Shown piece by piece: positions 6,846 to 14,888 of a stretch of DNA of 36,426 nt. Below the pieces are notes generated by a model, which searched no databases, was not told where the DNA came from, and was given only the letters and a program-made list of their open reading frames with translations. Within the stretch, counting starts at the first letter, position 1; every line of letters starts with the position of its first letter. The DNA comes from Desulfovibrio litoralis DSM 11393 (lineage in GTDB: Bacteria; Desulfobacterota; Desulfovibrionia; Desulfovibrionales; Desulfovibrionaceae): assembly GCF_900143255.1 (NCBI RefSeq), contig NZ_FRDI01000013.1:1-36426 (forward strand). The letters are read 5' to 3'. The position numbers and the translations under genes were made by a program.

Positions 6846-7877
6846 ATGCGAAGCATTTTTTTTATTCCACATATCGATAAGACGAGTGGCGGATTAAACA
6901 ATATTTATACAATAATAGAGCTTTTACAGTCTTTAAACTATAATGTTGCTTTTAGTTCTCTCGAAGAAAATAGCTTGGCGGTTAAAAACGCCAAAGAAAA
7001 AAATTTGCCTTATATTCCTTGGAATGAGCTTAATTTAAACGAAAAAGACCTCTTTATCGTGCCTGAGGGGTTTCCCAATATAATTCCTTTTGGACTAAAA
7101 CATGGAGCAAGAACTATTGTTTATGTTCAAAGTTGGCATTATTTGCTTGAGGTTTTACCCGAAAACGTAACATGGAAACAGCTACCTGTTGAATTTTTAG
7201 CTGTATCTCGCCCGGTCGAATGGTTTATACAAGAAGTTTTTAATCTGAAGTCTTTGGGGGTTTTGCCCCCCGCCGTTCAAACTTGTTTTTTTGAAACCCA
7301 AAATTCAAGAGCCAAACATTTGCGAATCGCCTTTATGCCTCGTAAAAATCGCAATCTTACTCAACAAATTCAACAGATCTGCATGGCAAAACTTGCCAAT
7401 AACCCAAAAATTAAAATAGAATGGCTGGAAATTGCTAATAAAACTCAAGCTGAAGTGGCAAAAATACTTTCAACAAGCGATATTTTTTTAAATACGGCTT
7501 ATCCCGAAGGCTTTGGACTGCCTCCGCTCGAAGCAATGGCAACAGGCTGTATTCCCGTAGGTTTTACGGGCTTTGGCGGCTTGGATTATATGAGCAATGT
7601 TGCCCTCGAAAATTGCCCTTCCGTCGTAAACAACATCATTAACGTAACGATTAACAATAATCAAACAACGTTCCCGGAAAATGGCTTTTATGTGCCTGAC
7701 GGAGATATACTTTCCGCCGCTTTGGTCTTAAGTGAGGCAATTCAATTAAAATATAACAACCCAAAACGTTGGCAAGAATTAATCATCAACGCACAAACAA
7801 CAGCTCGTGCTTATAATTTAGAGCAACAACGCAAACATATTCAAGAAATATGGAAAAGTTTTGAGGCTATTGCATAA
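6846..7877 (+). CDS. GT4-type glycosyltransferase
   Basis: 343 residues, GT-B fold. The N-terminal half begins SIFFIPHIDKTSGGLNNIYT, typical of the acceptor domain. The donor nucleotide-sugar site is in the C-terminal half: TAYPEGFGLPPLEAMATGCI near residues 216-235, the E-x7-E motif of family 4. The likely job is to add a sugar to a cell-surface glycan at the cytoplasmic face. AAGGT precedes the ATG. Its last codons and stop (GAGGCTATTGCATAA) lie inside a copy of dispersed repeat D2, so the original C-terminus may have been altered by that repeat. Confidence 0.9.
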   Translation: MRSIFFIPHIDKTSGGLNNIYTIIELLQSLNYNVAFSSLEENSLAVKNAKEKNLPYIPWNELNLNEKDLFIVPEGFPNIIPFGLKHGARTIVYVQSWHYLLEVLPENVTWKQLPVEFLAVSRPVEWFIQEVFNLKSLGVLPPAVQTCFFETQNSRAKHLRIAFMPRKNRNLTQQIQQICMAKLANNPKIKIEWLEIANKTQAEVAKILSTSDIFLNTAYPEGFGLPPLEAMATGCIPVGFTGFGGLDYMSNVALENCPSVVNNIINVTINNNQTTFPENGFYVPDGDILSAALVLSEAIQLKYNNPKRWQELIINAQTTARAYNLEQQRKHIQEIWKSFEAIA

Positions 7878-7996
7878 TAATCTCAAAGAGGCTTCCTTTA
7901 AAATAAGTATTTTGGGGCTTAAGGCGTTTTATGCTATATGTATTCAGAGCTAAAAATAATGACAAAAGCACGAAAACTCAGTTTTGCAAGGGGCTT
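7865..7996 (+). repeat. Composite repeat: D2 (forward) joined to D1 (reverse)
   Basis: 7865-7913 matches D2 (CTCAAAGAGGCTTCC...). 7914-7996 is the reverse complement of D1 (core TAAAAATAATGACAAAAGCA). The same D1/D2 pairing appears in reverse orientation at 16681-16910, so the two may be halves of a single element. It covers the end of the glycosyltransferase gene and the gap before uvrC. Confidence 0.65.
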
Positions 7997-8065
7997 ATTG
8001 GCTCTTTGACTTTTTCAATAATGAAATTAAAATAAAAATATTATCATCACTCCCAGATCAAACTT

Positions 8066-10018
8066 ATGCAAACCCCTGACTTTCAAAGTATTCCCACAAC
8101 ACCGGGAATTTATATTTTTCAAGATATTAAAGAACGCCCGATTTATGTGGGAAAAGCTAAAATCTTACGCAATCGAGTCTCTTCTTATTTTCGCAATGAA
8201 AAAGATTTAACCCCAAAAACAAGAGCGATGTTAAGCCACGCTCATGCGTTAAACTTTATCAGCACAACTAGCGAGAAAGAAGCCCTACTCCTCGAAGCCA
8301 GTTTAATAAAAAAACATCGTCCACGTTACAATATACTTTTAAAAGATGATAAGGATCATATTTTATTCCGCTTTTTCTTAAACCACCCTTATCCTCGTTT
8401 AGAAATTTTACGTCGCCCCCAGATGCTCGGCCACAAAAAAAGCCAAGCCTTACTCTTTGGACCTTATTCCAATTCCGGTGCCGCCCGTGAAACTTGGCGT
8501 AGCATTCACAAAGCCTATCCTTTACGCAGGTGTACGGATAAAGCGATGAAAAACCGTGTTCGTCCTTGTTTATATCATTATCTTGGTCAATGTCTCGCCC
8601 CTTGTGTTTTAGATGTGGAAAAAGAAACTTATACAAAACTGGTAAAAGAAGTTTCTATGTTACTTTCGGGGCGTTCAGCCGAATTAATCAAAACGTTGAA
8701 ACATGATATGCTTAATGCTTCCGAGCTGTTAGACTTTGAAAAAGCCGCCTGTTTAAGAGATCGCATAAAAAATTTAGAACACACGGTAGAACAACAAGCG
8801 GTTGTTTTTCCTGATGGTGGCGATCTTGATGTTGTTGGTTTTGCCGAACGTAGTTATGGCTTAGCCTTATGTATTTTATTTATTCGCCAAGGGGCGTTGA
8901 TCGACAACCGAACCTTTACTTGGCAGGGGTTAAGCCTAGAGGAAGCTCCGACTATACTGCCAAGCGTATTGCTTCAATATTACCAAAACGCTGCCCTGAT
9001 TCCACCACGCATCTTACTACCATGGGCTTTAAATAATGATGATGAAGCAAATTTTACAGATAACAATATTCCGGAACAATGTGATGAAAATAAACTTAAA
9101 ACTCCGAAAACAGAAAATATACTCGCCGAACTTTTAAGCTCTTTGCGTAATGGCAACGTAAAAATCAGCGTTGCAAAAGAAGCCAATAAAGATGCGGAAA
9201 ATCGCTTAATTGAACTGGCTGTTACCAATGCACGTCAAGCTCTGATCAGTGCGGAAAAAAATCCCGAAAACATTCCAATGCACCAACTTTTAGCTGAAAA
9301 GCTACATTTAAAACGCCCTGTTTATCGTATTGAAGCCGTAGATATTTCACACACAGGAGGCACAAACGTAAGAGCCGGCATGGTCGTTTTTGAAGACGGA
9401 AAAGCATTAAAAAGTGCCTATCGTTCTTATATTATAGACAATAACACCGAGCAAAATTTAAGCGATGATTACGCCAGTTTAAGCCAATGGGCAAAACGTA
9501 GAGTAGAAAGCGGGCCACCTTGGGCTGATTTAGTTTTAATCGACGGCGGAAAAGGGCAACTTGCGGCTGTTGTCCACGCCTTTAAACAAGCCGGATTAAG
9601 TATAGGCAACAAAGAAAGCGATGATTTTGCCGTTATTTCTATCGCCAAAGCCAGAACGGAAGAAGGGCGTACAGACCGCAGAGCCGGCAATATCTCCGAT
9701 CGTATTTTTATGCCTGAACGCAGTAACCCGATTAATTTTAAAGCAGGTTCATCAGAACTGCTGTTTTTACAGCTCGTTAGAGATAGTGTTCATGATTTTG
9801 TAATTGGGCAACATCGTAAAGCCCGCAGTAAAACCGCTTTGCAAGCCGAACTCTTACGCCTTCCCGGAATAGGCGAAAAAACAGCTCGCTTGTTACTCAC
9901 TCATTTTGGTTCGACTAAAGAAATTTTACTGGCAAAAGAAGAAGGTTTGGCAGAGATAGCAGGACTTGGAAAGCAAAAAGCCAAACAAATATGGAGCTTA
10001 TTAAATTCAAAAAATTAA
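8066..10018 (+). CDS. uvrC: Excinuclease ABC subunit C
   Basis: 650 residues, full length. UvrC makes both incisions in UvrABC nucleotide excision repair. Domains in order: GIY-YIG nuclease (GIYIFQ, PIYVGKA, residues about 13-95); a four-Cys segment (RRCTDKAM..., RPCLYHYLGQCLAPC, about 155-182) matching the iron-sulfur ligands reported for UvrC; a UVR domain for UvrB contact (about 205-245); the RNase H-like second nuclease with VDISHTGGTNVRAGMVVF near 428; and a C-terminal tandem helix-hairpin-helix (LPGIGEKTARLL, IAGLGKQKAKQI). A diverged copy of its last 249 bp lies 190 bp downstream. The start at 8066 gives the expected N-terminus, but no clear ribosome site is seen. Confidence 0.97.
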   Translation: MQTPDFQSIPTTPGIYIFQDIKERPIYVGKAKILRNRVSSYFRNEKDLTPKTRAMLSHAHALNFISTTSEKEALLLEASLIKKHRPRYNILLKDDKDHILFRFFLNHPYPRLEILRRPQMLGHKKSQALLFGPYSNSGAARETWRSIHKAYPLRRCTDKAMKNRVRPCLYHYLGQCLAPCVLDVEKETYTKLVKEVSMLLSGRSAELIKTLKHDMLNASELLDFEKAACLRDRIKNLEHTVEQQAVVFPDGGDLDVVGFAERSYGLALCILFIRQGALIDNRTFTWQGLSLEEAPTILPSVLLQYYQNAALIPPRILLPWALNNDDEANFTDNNIPEQCDENKLKTPKTENILAELLSSLRNGNVKISVAKEANKDAENRLIELAVTNARQALISAEKNPENIPMHQLLAEKLHLKRPVYRIEAVDISHTGGTNVRAGMVVFEDGKALKSAYRSYIIDNNTEQNLSDDYASLSQWAKRRVESGPPWADLVLIDGGKGQLAAVVHAFKQAGLSIGNKESDDFAVISIAKARTEEGRTDRRAGNISDRIFMPERSNPINFKAGSSELLFLQLVRDSVHDFVIGQHRKARSKTALQAELLRLPGIGEKTARLLLTHFGSTKEILLAKEEGLAEIAGLGKQKAKQIWSLLNSKN

Positions 10019-10206
10019 TAAACAAAACTAAACAATTAACAGCTAAAACTTTTTATTCTTTTCAAAAAAATAAAAAAACAGCGTGCAAAGTAAAGAAAAG
10101 TTATTCAATAAAAAGTCAAATAAATTAAGCAAGTAAGGTTAAACAAAAATAATTTAAAATTCAATAGGCGAGAAAACAACGCCTACACAAAACCACGCCA
10201 ATAAAG

Positions 10207-10468
10207 ACTGCTGTTTTTACAGCTCGTTAGAGACAGCGTTCATGATTTTGTAATTGGACAACATCGCAAAGCCCGCAGTAAAACCGCATTTCAAGCCGAA
10301 CTCTTACGCCTTCCCGGAATAGGCGAAAAAACAGCTCGCTTGTTACTTACTCATTTTGGCTCGATTAAAGAAATTTTACTGGCAAAAGAAGAAGGTTTGG
10401 CAGAGATAGCAGGCATAGGCAAGCAAAAAGCCAAACAAATATGGCAGTTATTCAGTAAAAAAACATAA
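10207..10468 (+). pseudogene. Duplicate of the uvrC 3' end
   Basis: From ACTGCTGTTTTTACAGCTCG onward this matches 9757-10005 at a constant offset of 450 bp, then diverges at the last codons (W-Q-L-F-S-K-K-T-stop versus W-S-L-L-N-S-K-N-stop). It is open throughout and contains the helix-hairpin-helix region. Across roughly 80 codons I count nine synonymous codon changes and three conservative replacements (L to F, T to I, L to I), the pattern of a gene under selection. No start or ribosome site precedes it. The spacer 10019-10206 is AT-rich, with a small hairpin TAGGCG...CGCCTA near 10165-10186. Confidence 0.9.
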
Positions 10469-10598
10469 TGAAAAAGTCTGCTTTTCAAAAAGATAAAAAT
10501 AACTTACTGATAAAAAACATATTATTAAAATAAAAGATCTTGTTTGCTTTTTAAGCTCAAAAACAAAACAATTATAGTGTTAAATTTATGGAGCGTGA

Positions 10599-11450
10599 AT
10601 GCTTAATCCAAACCCAAATAATAAAAATGCCAAGCTACTTGGACGTATCGGCTACTTAAATGTACTGCCTATTTACCATGCTTTGGAATCAGGGGCAATC
10701 AAACACGGCTATCAACTTTATTACGGACCTCCTGCCTCGCTTAATACGGCAATGGAACAGGGGCGTTTGGTTGCTTCTTCTTGCTCTTGTATAGAGTACG
10801 CCCGCAGACCGGAACAGTATTTTCTTTTGCCTCGTTTGGCGATTGGCAGCGTTGGAGCTGTGCAAAGTGTTTTGATGTTATCGCAAGTCCCGATTGAAAA
10901 ATTAAAAAATGAAACTATTCTTGTAAGTGCCGAAACGCATACCTCCGCCATGTTATTGCGTTTATTATTAAAAGAACGCTATAAACTAAACCCAAACTAC
11001 GAAGTCGGAAACGCAACCGAAAGAGTCGCAACCGCCGCTCCGCCTCTCGCTTTTTTGGCGATTGGCGATGAAGCCATGCGTTTAAGAAAACACCCTTTAT
11101 ATCCTTATCAACTTGACCTTGGTGAAGCGTGGACAAGTTGGACGGGCTTACCTTGTGTCTTTGGAGTTTGGGTGATGAACCGCAATTTTCAGCCCGATTC
11201 AAAACTTGAACACCCCGCTATAATCCTTGAAAAAAGCCGAGATTGGGGAATAAAAAATTTAGATCAAATTCTCAATATCGCCGAAATAAATTATCCAAAC
11301 CTTTCGAGAAATGAACTAATCGCATACTTTAAAGGGCTATCTTATGATCTCAATGAGAAAGAACAAGAAGGCTTAAATTTATTATATGCGAAATTTGCAC
11401 AAGCAGGCTTTATTAATCAAGCCCCTAAATTGTGTTTTGCACAACTGTAA
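10599..11450 (+). CDS. mqnA: Chorismate dehydratase (futalosine menaquinone pathway)
   Basis: 283 residues. MqnA converts chorismate to 3-enolpyruvylbenzoate, the first step of the futalosine route to menaquinone. It has the type 2 periplasmic-binding-protein-like fold without a signal peptide. Recognisable family stretches are GRIGYLNVLPIYHALESG near the N-terminus, the ASSCSCIEYARRP segment, and GEAWTSWTGLPCVFGVWV around residue 175. GGAGCG precedes the ATG. The gene is solitary; its 3' end is followed directly by the duplicated trpB terminator region on the other strand. It indicates that this organism makes menaquinone without the classical Men enzymes. Confidence 0.92.
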   Translation: MLNPNPNNKNAKLLGRIGYLNVLPIYHALESGAIKHGYQLYYGPPASLNTAMEQGRLVASSCSCIEYARRPEQYFLLPRLAIGSVGAVQSVLMLSQVPIEKLKNETILVSAETHTSAMLLRLLLKERYKLNPNYEVGNATERVATAAPPLAFLAIGDEAMRLRKHPLYPYQLDLGEAWTSWTGLPCVFGVWVMNRNFQPDSKLEHPAIILEKSRDWGIKNLDQILNIAEINYPNLSRNELIAYFKGLSYDLNEKEQEGLNLLYAKFAQAGFINQAPKLCFAQL

Positions 11451-11474
11451 ACAAATTATTTTAAACTTGCTCAC

Positions 11475-11525
11475 TAAAAAACTTTCGGCTCGCCAACAAT
11501 CCTTTAACATTATTGACGAACCGAA
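11475..11525 (-). terminator. Terminator hairpin, distal copy
   Basis: Arms 11484-11500 and 11509-11525 pair over all 17 positions on the minus-strand RNA when G-U pairs are allowed, but show three mismatches on the plus strand. They are followed by AGTTTTTTAG. So this is oriented as a terminator for minus-strand transcripts from trpB, not for mqnA. Confidence 0.85.
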
Positions 11526-11618
11526 AACATATGAACGAAAAGAACAAAAAGCTGGCTTTGATTTGTTGTAAAAGCTTAAAACAAAGCATGTTCCAACAAA
11601 ATAACTAGCTTGCATTAT

Positions 11619-11796
11619 TTATTTCATATACTGCAACATTTGGTCGAGGTCTTTATCCCCACGCCCGGAAAGACAAACCACAATAAACTTATCCTTGCTC
11701 ATTTTAGGGGCTATTTTTAAGGCATGAGCCAAAGCATGAGAAGATTCTAAGGCTGGCAAAATACCTTCGGAACGTGAAAGGGTAAAAAAGGCATTT
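11619..11796 (-). pseudogene. Duplicate of the trpB 3' end
   Basis: Encodes the last 59 residues of TrpB ([20 protein letters not shown] ... to LQYMK-stop) with the sequence breaking off at 11796. No start codon context. All codon differences from the full gene are synonymous, so it derives from a functional allele or is very young. Confidence 0.9.
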
Positions 11797-11814
11797 TTGC
11801 CAAAATTTGCTCAC

Positions 11815-11866
11815 TAAAAAACTTTCGGCTCGCCAACAATGCCTTTAATATTATTGACGAACCGAA
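11815..11866 (-). terminator. Terminator of trpB, proximal copy
   Basis: Arms 11824-11840 and 11850-11866 are identical to the distal copy and the loop is one base longer; the minus-strand RNA is followed by a run of U. It lies about 95 nt after the trpB stop and is the functional end of the attenuated trp transcript. Confidence 0.85.
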
Positions 11867-11959
11867 AACATATGAACGAAAAGAATAAAAAGCTGGCTTT
11901 GATTTGTCGTAAAAGCTTAAAACAAAGCATGTTCCAACAAAATAACTAGCTTGCATTAT

Positions 11960-13144
11960 TTATTTCATATACTGCAACATTTGGTCGAGGTCTTTATCCC
12001 CACGCCCGGAGAGACAAACCACAATAAACTTATCCTTGCTCATTTTAGGGGCTATTTTTAAGGCATGAGCCAGAGCATGCGAAGATTCTAAGGCGGGCAA
12101 AATACCTTCGGAACGTGAAAGGGTAAAAAAGGCATTAATCGCTTCTTCATCATTAATAATCACATAATCAGCACGCCCTTGGTCTTTGAGCATGGCATGT
12201 TCAGGACCAACTCCGGGGTAGTCAAGCCCCGCAGAGATGGAATAAACCGAAGCCGGTTCGCCCTTGTCATCTTGTAACACATAAGAACTATAGCCGTGAA
12301 TTATTCCCTGCGTTCCATAAGTGATCGTAGCAGCGTGTTCTCCCATTTTATGACCAATACCGCCGGGTTCTACACCAATCAAGGCAACAGTTTTATCCTC
12401 TATAAAAGGATAAAACATACCAATAGCGTTAGAGCCACCGCCAACACAAGCGATACAAGCATCAGGCAAACGCCCCTCAGCTTCCATTGTTTGTTCCTTG
12501 GTTTCACACCCGATAACAGACTGAAAATCACGCACCATCAGCGGATAAGGGTGGGGACCCACGGCAGAACCGAGCAGATAAAAAGTATCAGGGTTCTTTA
12601 TATAATCGTTGATAGCGGCATCAACAGCTTCTTTAAGAGTGCGTTGTCCTTCCATAACCGGAACAACCTCCGCCCCCATCATGTGCATGCGAGCAACGTT
12701 GGCACGTTGGCGTTTTGTGTCTTCTTCGCCCATATAGACAACACATTTCATGCCCATAAGAGCCGATACGGCGGCACTGGCAACGCCGTGTTGTCCTGCT
12801 CCCGTTTCAGCGATAATACGCTTTTTGCCCATACGTTTTGCCAAAAGAATTTGCCCAAGCGTATTGTTGATTTTATGGGCCCCAAGGTGGTTAAGGTCTT
12901 CACGCTTGAGATAAATTTTTGCCCCGCCACATTGTTCCGTCAGGTTTTTACAAAAGAAGAGCGGAGTTTCACGCCCTGCATAAGTCTTAAGATAATAAGC
13001 AAACTCTTGTTGAAACGCAGGGTCGTTTTTATACTGATTATAGGCGGCATTGAGTTCATCGAGAGAGGCTTCAAGCCCTTTAGGAACATAGCGTCCGCCA
13101 TGTTTGCCGAAAATTCCGTCTGAATGTTTTTCTTGGGTTGTCAT
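11960..13144 (-). CDS. trpB: Tryptophan synthase beta chain
   Basis: 394 residues, canonical TrpB1. It joins indole (made by TrpA) and L-serine to give L-tryptophan using PLP. PLP lysine is Lys91 in [13 protein letters not shown]; the catalytic Glu is in [10 protein letters not shown] (about residue 113); the cofactor phosphate loop [10 protein letters not shown] is near residue 236. A GGAGG ribosome site precedes the ATG. It is alone: trpA is not next to it and the next minus-strand feature upstream is its own leader peptide and attenuator (13190-13330), so it is regulated as a single-gene unit by tryptophan supply. Its last 59 codons and terminator are duplicated downstream. Confidence 0.98.
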   Translation of the reverse strand: MTTQEKHSDGIFGKHGGRYVPKGLEASLDELNAAYNQYKNDPAFQQEFAYYLKTYAGRETPLFFCKNLTEQCGGAKIYLKREDLNHLGAHKINNTLGQILLAKRMGKKRIIAETGAGQHGVASAAVSALMGMKCVVYMGEEDTKRQRANVARMHMMGAEVVPVMEGQRTLKEAVDAAINDYIKNPDTFYLLGSAVGPHPYPLMVRDFQSVIGCETKEQTMEAEGRLPDACIACVGGGSNAIGMFYPFIEDKTVALIGVEPGGIGHKMGEHAATITYGTQGIIHGYSSYVLQDDKGEPASVYSISAGLDYPGVGPEHAMLKDQGRADYVIINDEEAINAFFTLSRSEGILPALESSHALAHALKIAPKMSKDKFIVVCLSGRGDKDLDQMLQYMK

Positions 13145-13189
13145 AATAATTTCCTCCGATTTTTTGATACAGCAGAGGATTCATGGCAT

Positions 13190-13219
13190 AAAAAAATGCG
13201 GCCAGTTGTCCACTGCCGC
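13190..13219 (-). promoter_or_regulatory. trp attenuator terminator
   Basis: On the minus strand GCGGC-AGT at the 5' side pairs with ACT-(G bulge)-GCCGC and is followed by ATTTTTTT, a factor-independent terminator 45 nt before the trpB ATG. The upstream segment GCCGT just after the leader-peptide hairpin can pair with the terminator's 5' arm GCGGC, a plausible but short antiterminator. Confidence 0.8.
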
Positions 13220-13279
13220 TATTAGTTATTTTGCTCGAATATTTTATTTATTTAAAGCACGCAAAAACACACGGCTCTT

Positions 13280-13330
13280 TTATAAGAGCCACCACCACTG
13301 AAATAATATTGAGGAAGTTTGTATGTTCAT
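13280..13330 (-). CDS. trpL: trp leader peptide
   Basis: Sixteen codons and a stop: M-N-I-Q-T-S-S-I-L-F-Q-W-W-W-L-L. Three consecutive TGG codons sit just before the stop, the classic ribosome-stalling signal of tryptophan attenuation. A hairpin GGCTCTT...AAGAGCC (13273-13290) overlaps the stop codon, as expected for the 1:2 pause structure, and the attenuator terminator follows 54 nt later. An in-frame ATG three codons upstream exists. No Shine-Dalgarno is seen, and the probable promoter lies so close that the message may be leaderless. It was found by reading the minus strand; it is too short for routine gene finding. Confidence 0.85.
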   Translation of the reverse strand: MNIQTSSILFQWWWLL

Positions 13331-13337
13331 AAACAAC

Positions 13338-13365
13338 ATTTAAAAAATATAAGCCGAATTGTCAA
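13338..13365 (-). promoter_or_regulatory. Probable sigma70 promoter of the trp unit
   Basis: A consensus -35 TTGACA (13360-13365, minus strand) is followed after 16 bp by TTAAAT (13338-13343), or after 17 bp by TAAATG. Transcription would begin close to 13330, the leader-peptide ATG. A D3-like repeat fragment (13379-13413) lies just upstream. Confidence 0.55.
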
Positions 13366-13378
13366 TATTTTTTTCAAG

Positions 13379-13413
13379 CTTGTTTTGGGGGCTTCGTGGG
13401 TATCCCTAAAACA
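13379..13413 (-). repeat. Dispersed repeat D3, fragment
   Basis: Read on the minus strand, GTTTTAGGGATACCC followed by GAAGCCCCCAA matches the first half of the D3 repeat at 2395. It lies upstream of the trp promoter. The rest of 13414-13518 is AT-rich with nothing further recognised. Confidence 0.45.
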
Positions 13414-13518
13414 CTATGATAAAAAAATTTTAGCTTGATTCACCTGTCTTATTTTAAAGACAAAATTAAACTTTCGATAAACAAAAGAGGCTTATTTAAA
13501 AACAACCAAAGTTTTTTC

Positions 13519-13558
13519 TTGACTTTTTTTCGTTTTATTGCGAAATATCTATTTCGCA
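13519..13558 (+). promoter_or_regulatory. Likely tRNA-Ala promoter region with palindrome
   Basis: TTGACT at 13519-13524 is a good -35 box; AAATAT at 13543-13548 (18-bp spacing) is a poor -10. The -10 region lies inside a perfect palindrome, TGCGAAAT...ATTTCGCA (13539-13558), ending 3 bp before the mature tRNA. It could be an operator or a processing hairpin. Confidence 0.4.
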
Positions 13559-13561
13559 TGT

Positions 13562-13637
13562 GGGGGTATAGCTCAACTGGGAGAGCGCATGGCTGGCAGC
13601 CATGAGGTCATCGGTTCAATCCCGTTTACCTCCACCA
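13562..13637 (+). tRNA. tRNA-Ala(GGC)
   Basis: 76 nt. Acceptor GGGGGTA pairs with TACCTCC (one G-U). D arm contains GCTCAACTGGGAGAGC, the anticodon stem-loop is CATGG-CTGGCAG-CCATG giving anticodon GGC, and the T loop is GGTTCAATCC. Discriminator A and CCA are encoded. Confidence 0.97.
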
Positions 13638-13650
13638 GCAATACAAATTT

Positions 13651-13681
13651 AAGACCTTGTTTAAAACAGGGTCTTTTTTTA
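13651..13681 (+). terminator. Terminator of tRNA-Ala
   Basis: Perfect 11-bp stem (one G-U): AAGACCTTGTT at 13651-13661 with AACAGGGTCTT at 13665-13675, followed by a T run. It lies 13 bp after the tRNA. Confidence 0.9.
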
Positions 13682-13831
13682 TTTGACAGGTCTTCTTAAT
13701 CAATGAGACAATAAAATTATTCTCGTAACAGCCCTGTATAATAGTCAAACTTGTATAATAGTCGAAAACTCTTTTTAACTCACTTTCTACTTTTACCCAA
13801 AAAACAAATTTGTTGCAACCGAAGGATAATT

Positions 13832-14737
13832 ATGTTCAAAACCACGACAATAAAAAATTTTCTCCTGTGCTTTTGTGCCGTTAGTTATATGTTTTTAACA
13901 GTCTTTATGCCATACGTTGCTTCGGCGAGTTCTGAAAAAACTACACCACTCAACGCCTTTCACGGTGTCTGGAACTTTTCTACGGAAGAAAGCAAAAAAA
14001 ACTTACAAACGTCTAATAGTCCTAATGCCGCCGAATTTATCAAAAACATAGACAATGCCAAGCCTGAGGACACGAAATTTACCTTCAGAATTGATATTGC
14101 CAATAAAACCCTTACTATTGGACACCCAGACAAGCTTGTTACACCGTTTCAGGTTATACCCTTTAGCATCAAAAAACATACAGGCAACAACCTGAGTATT
14201 GAGCTTAATACTAAAACAAGGAATGTAATCAACTTTGTGCTTCTTTCGTCATCACCCTTTTTTTTGCTACAAAGCGATATTCTTGAAGACGAAGTTCATG
14301 TTCCCGTGGTTTTGACTAAAGAACAGCCTCTTGCACGCCAAAGCGACAAAATTAATCAACAAGATTTAAAACGCCTTGAGGGAACTTGGGGAGCAACAAA
14401 ACAAGAAGAAAAGAACAATTGGCGAGTAAAAGTTGAATTAAAAAACTACGAAGACAGCGACGGGGTTATTCAAATCAGCATTCCTTGGGACTCAGACGGT
14501 TACGGAAAAATACTCACCAGCAAAACAACAGTGCCATTTCGCCTGCTCTCTTGCGATGAGAAAAATGCCGTCTTGCATATTTTTCCCGCCGCACCTTTAG
14601 TTTTTGATAACAAAAATGGTAGTATCAGAACTTTTGATTTAGAGGAATTCGACATGAAAGTGCGTTTTTTGGATAAAAAACAAATTGAAGTAGATATCCC
14701 CGGCTTTGCTAAAGCTTTCCCCTTGAAAAAGTTTTAG
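13832..14737 (+). CDS. Secreted two-repeat protein of unknown function
   Basis: 301 residues from the ATG at 13832, preferred over an in-frame upstream start because GAAGGA lies upstream and a clean signal peptide results (MFKTTTIKNF, a hydrophobic stretch, and a likely ASA cleavage near residue 32). The mature part shows two similar halves, each opening with a short Trp motif (FHGVWNFSTEE near 43 and LEGTWGATKQEE near 180) and continuing with beta-rich sequence, a layout reminiscent of small beta-barrel lipocalin-like domains. No lipobox. Probably periplasmic; function not recognised. Confidence 0.7.
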   Translation: MFKTTTIKNFLLCFCAVSYMFLTVFMPYVASASSEKTTPLNAFHGVWNFSTEESKKNLQTSNSPNAAEFIKNIDNAKPEDTKFTFRIDIANKTLTIGHPDKLVTPFQVIPFSIKKHTGNNLSIELNTKTRNVINFVLLSSSPFFLLQSDILEDEVHVPVVLTKEQPLARQSDKINQQDLKRLEGTWGATKQEEKNNWRVKVELKNYEDSDGVIQISIPWDSDGYGKILTSKTTVPFRLLSCDEKNAVLHIFPAAPLVFDNKNGSIRTFDLEEFDMKVRFLDKKQIEVDIPGFAKAFPLKKF

Positions 14738-14888
14738 GTTCTTGTCCGGTTGAGGTGTGTTAGTTGAAGTCTAAAATTTTAGGCTCTTGCCCAATTAAGA
14801 CTAAAACTTTAACATATTTTGACACATAATTTTCAATAAATCATTTTTATTGTAACATTTTATTTCACCCTACGCTCCCATAAATTTA

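Larger units (their letters stand above)
11469..12137 (-). repeat. Tandem duplication (about 330 bp each) of trpB 3' end plus its terminator
   Basis: 11469-11796 and 11809-12137 are near-identical (period 340-341) with about 12 bp between. Each unit holds 59 codons of the trpB end and a terminator hairpin. In the coding part I see four differences, all at synonymous third or first-Leu positions. The non-coding part differs by a one-base indel and a few substitutions. Confidence 0.93.

Noticed and set aside
10019-10206. A small gene between uvrC and its duplicated tail
   Set aside because: The segment is AT-rich with no ribosome site and no open frame of useful length.
12296-13123. 275-residue open frame on the plus strand opposite trpB
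   Set aside because: It is fully antisense to a complete, canonical trpB and its translation has no domain-like features; long shadows arise from codon bias.
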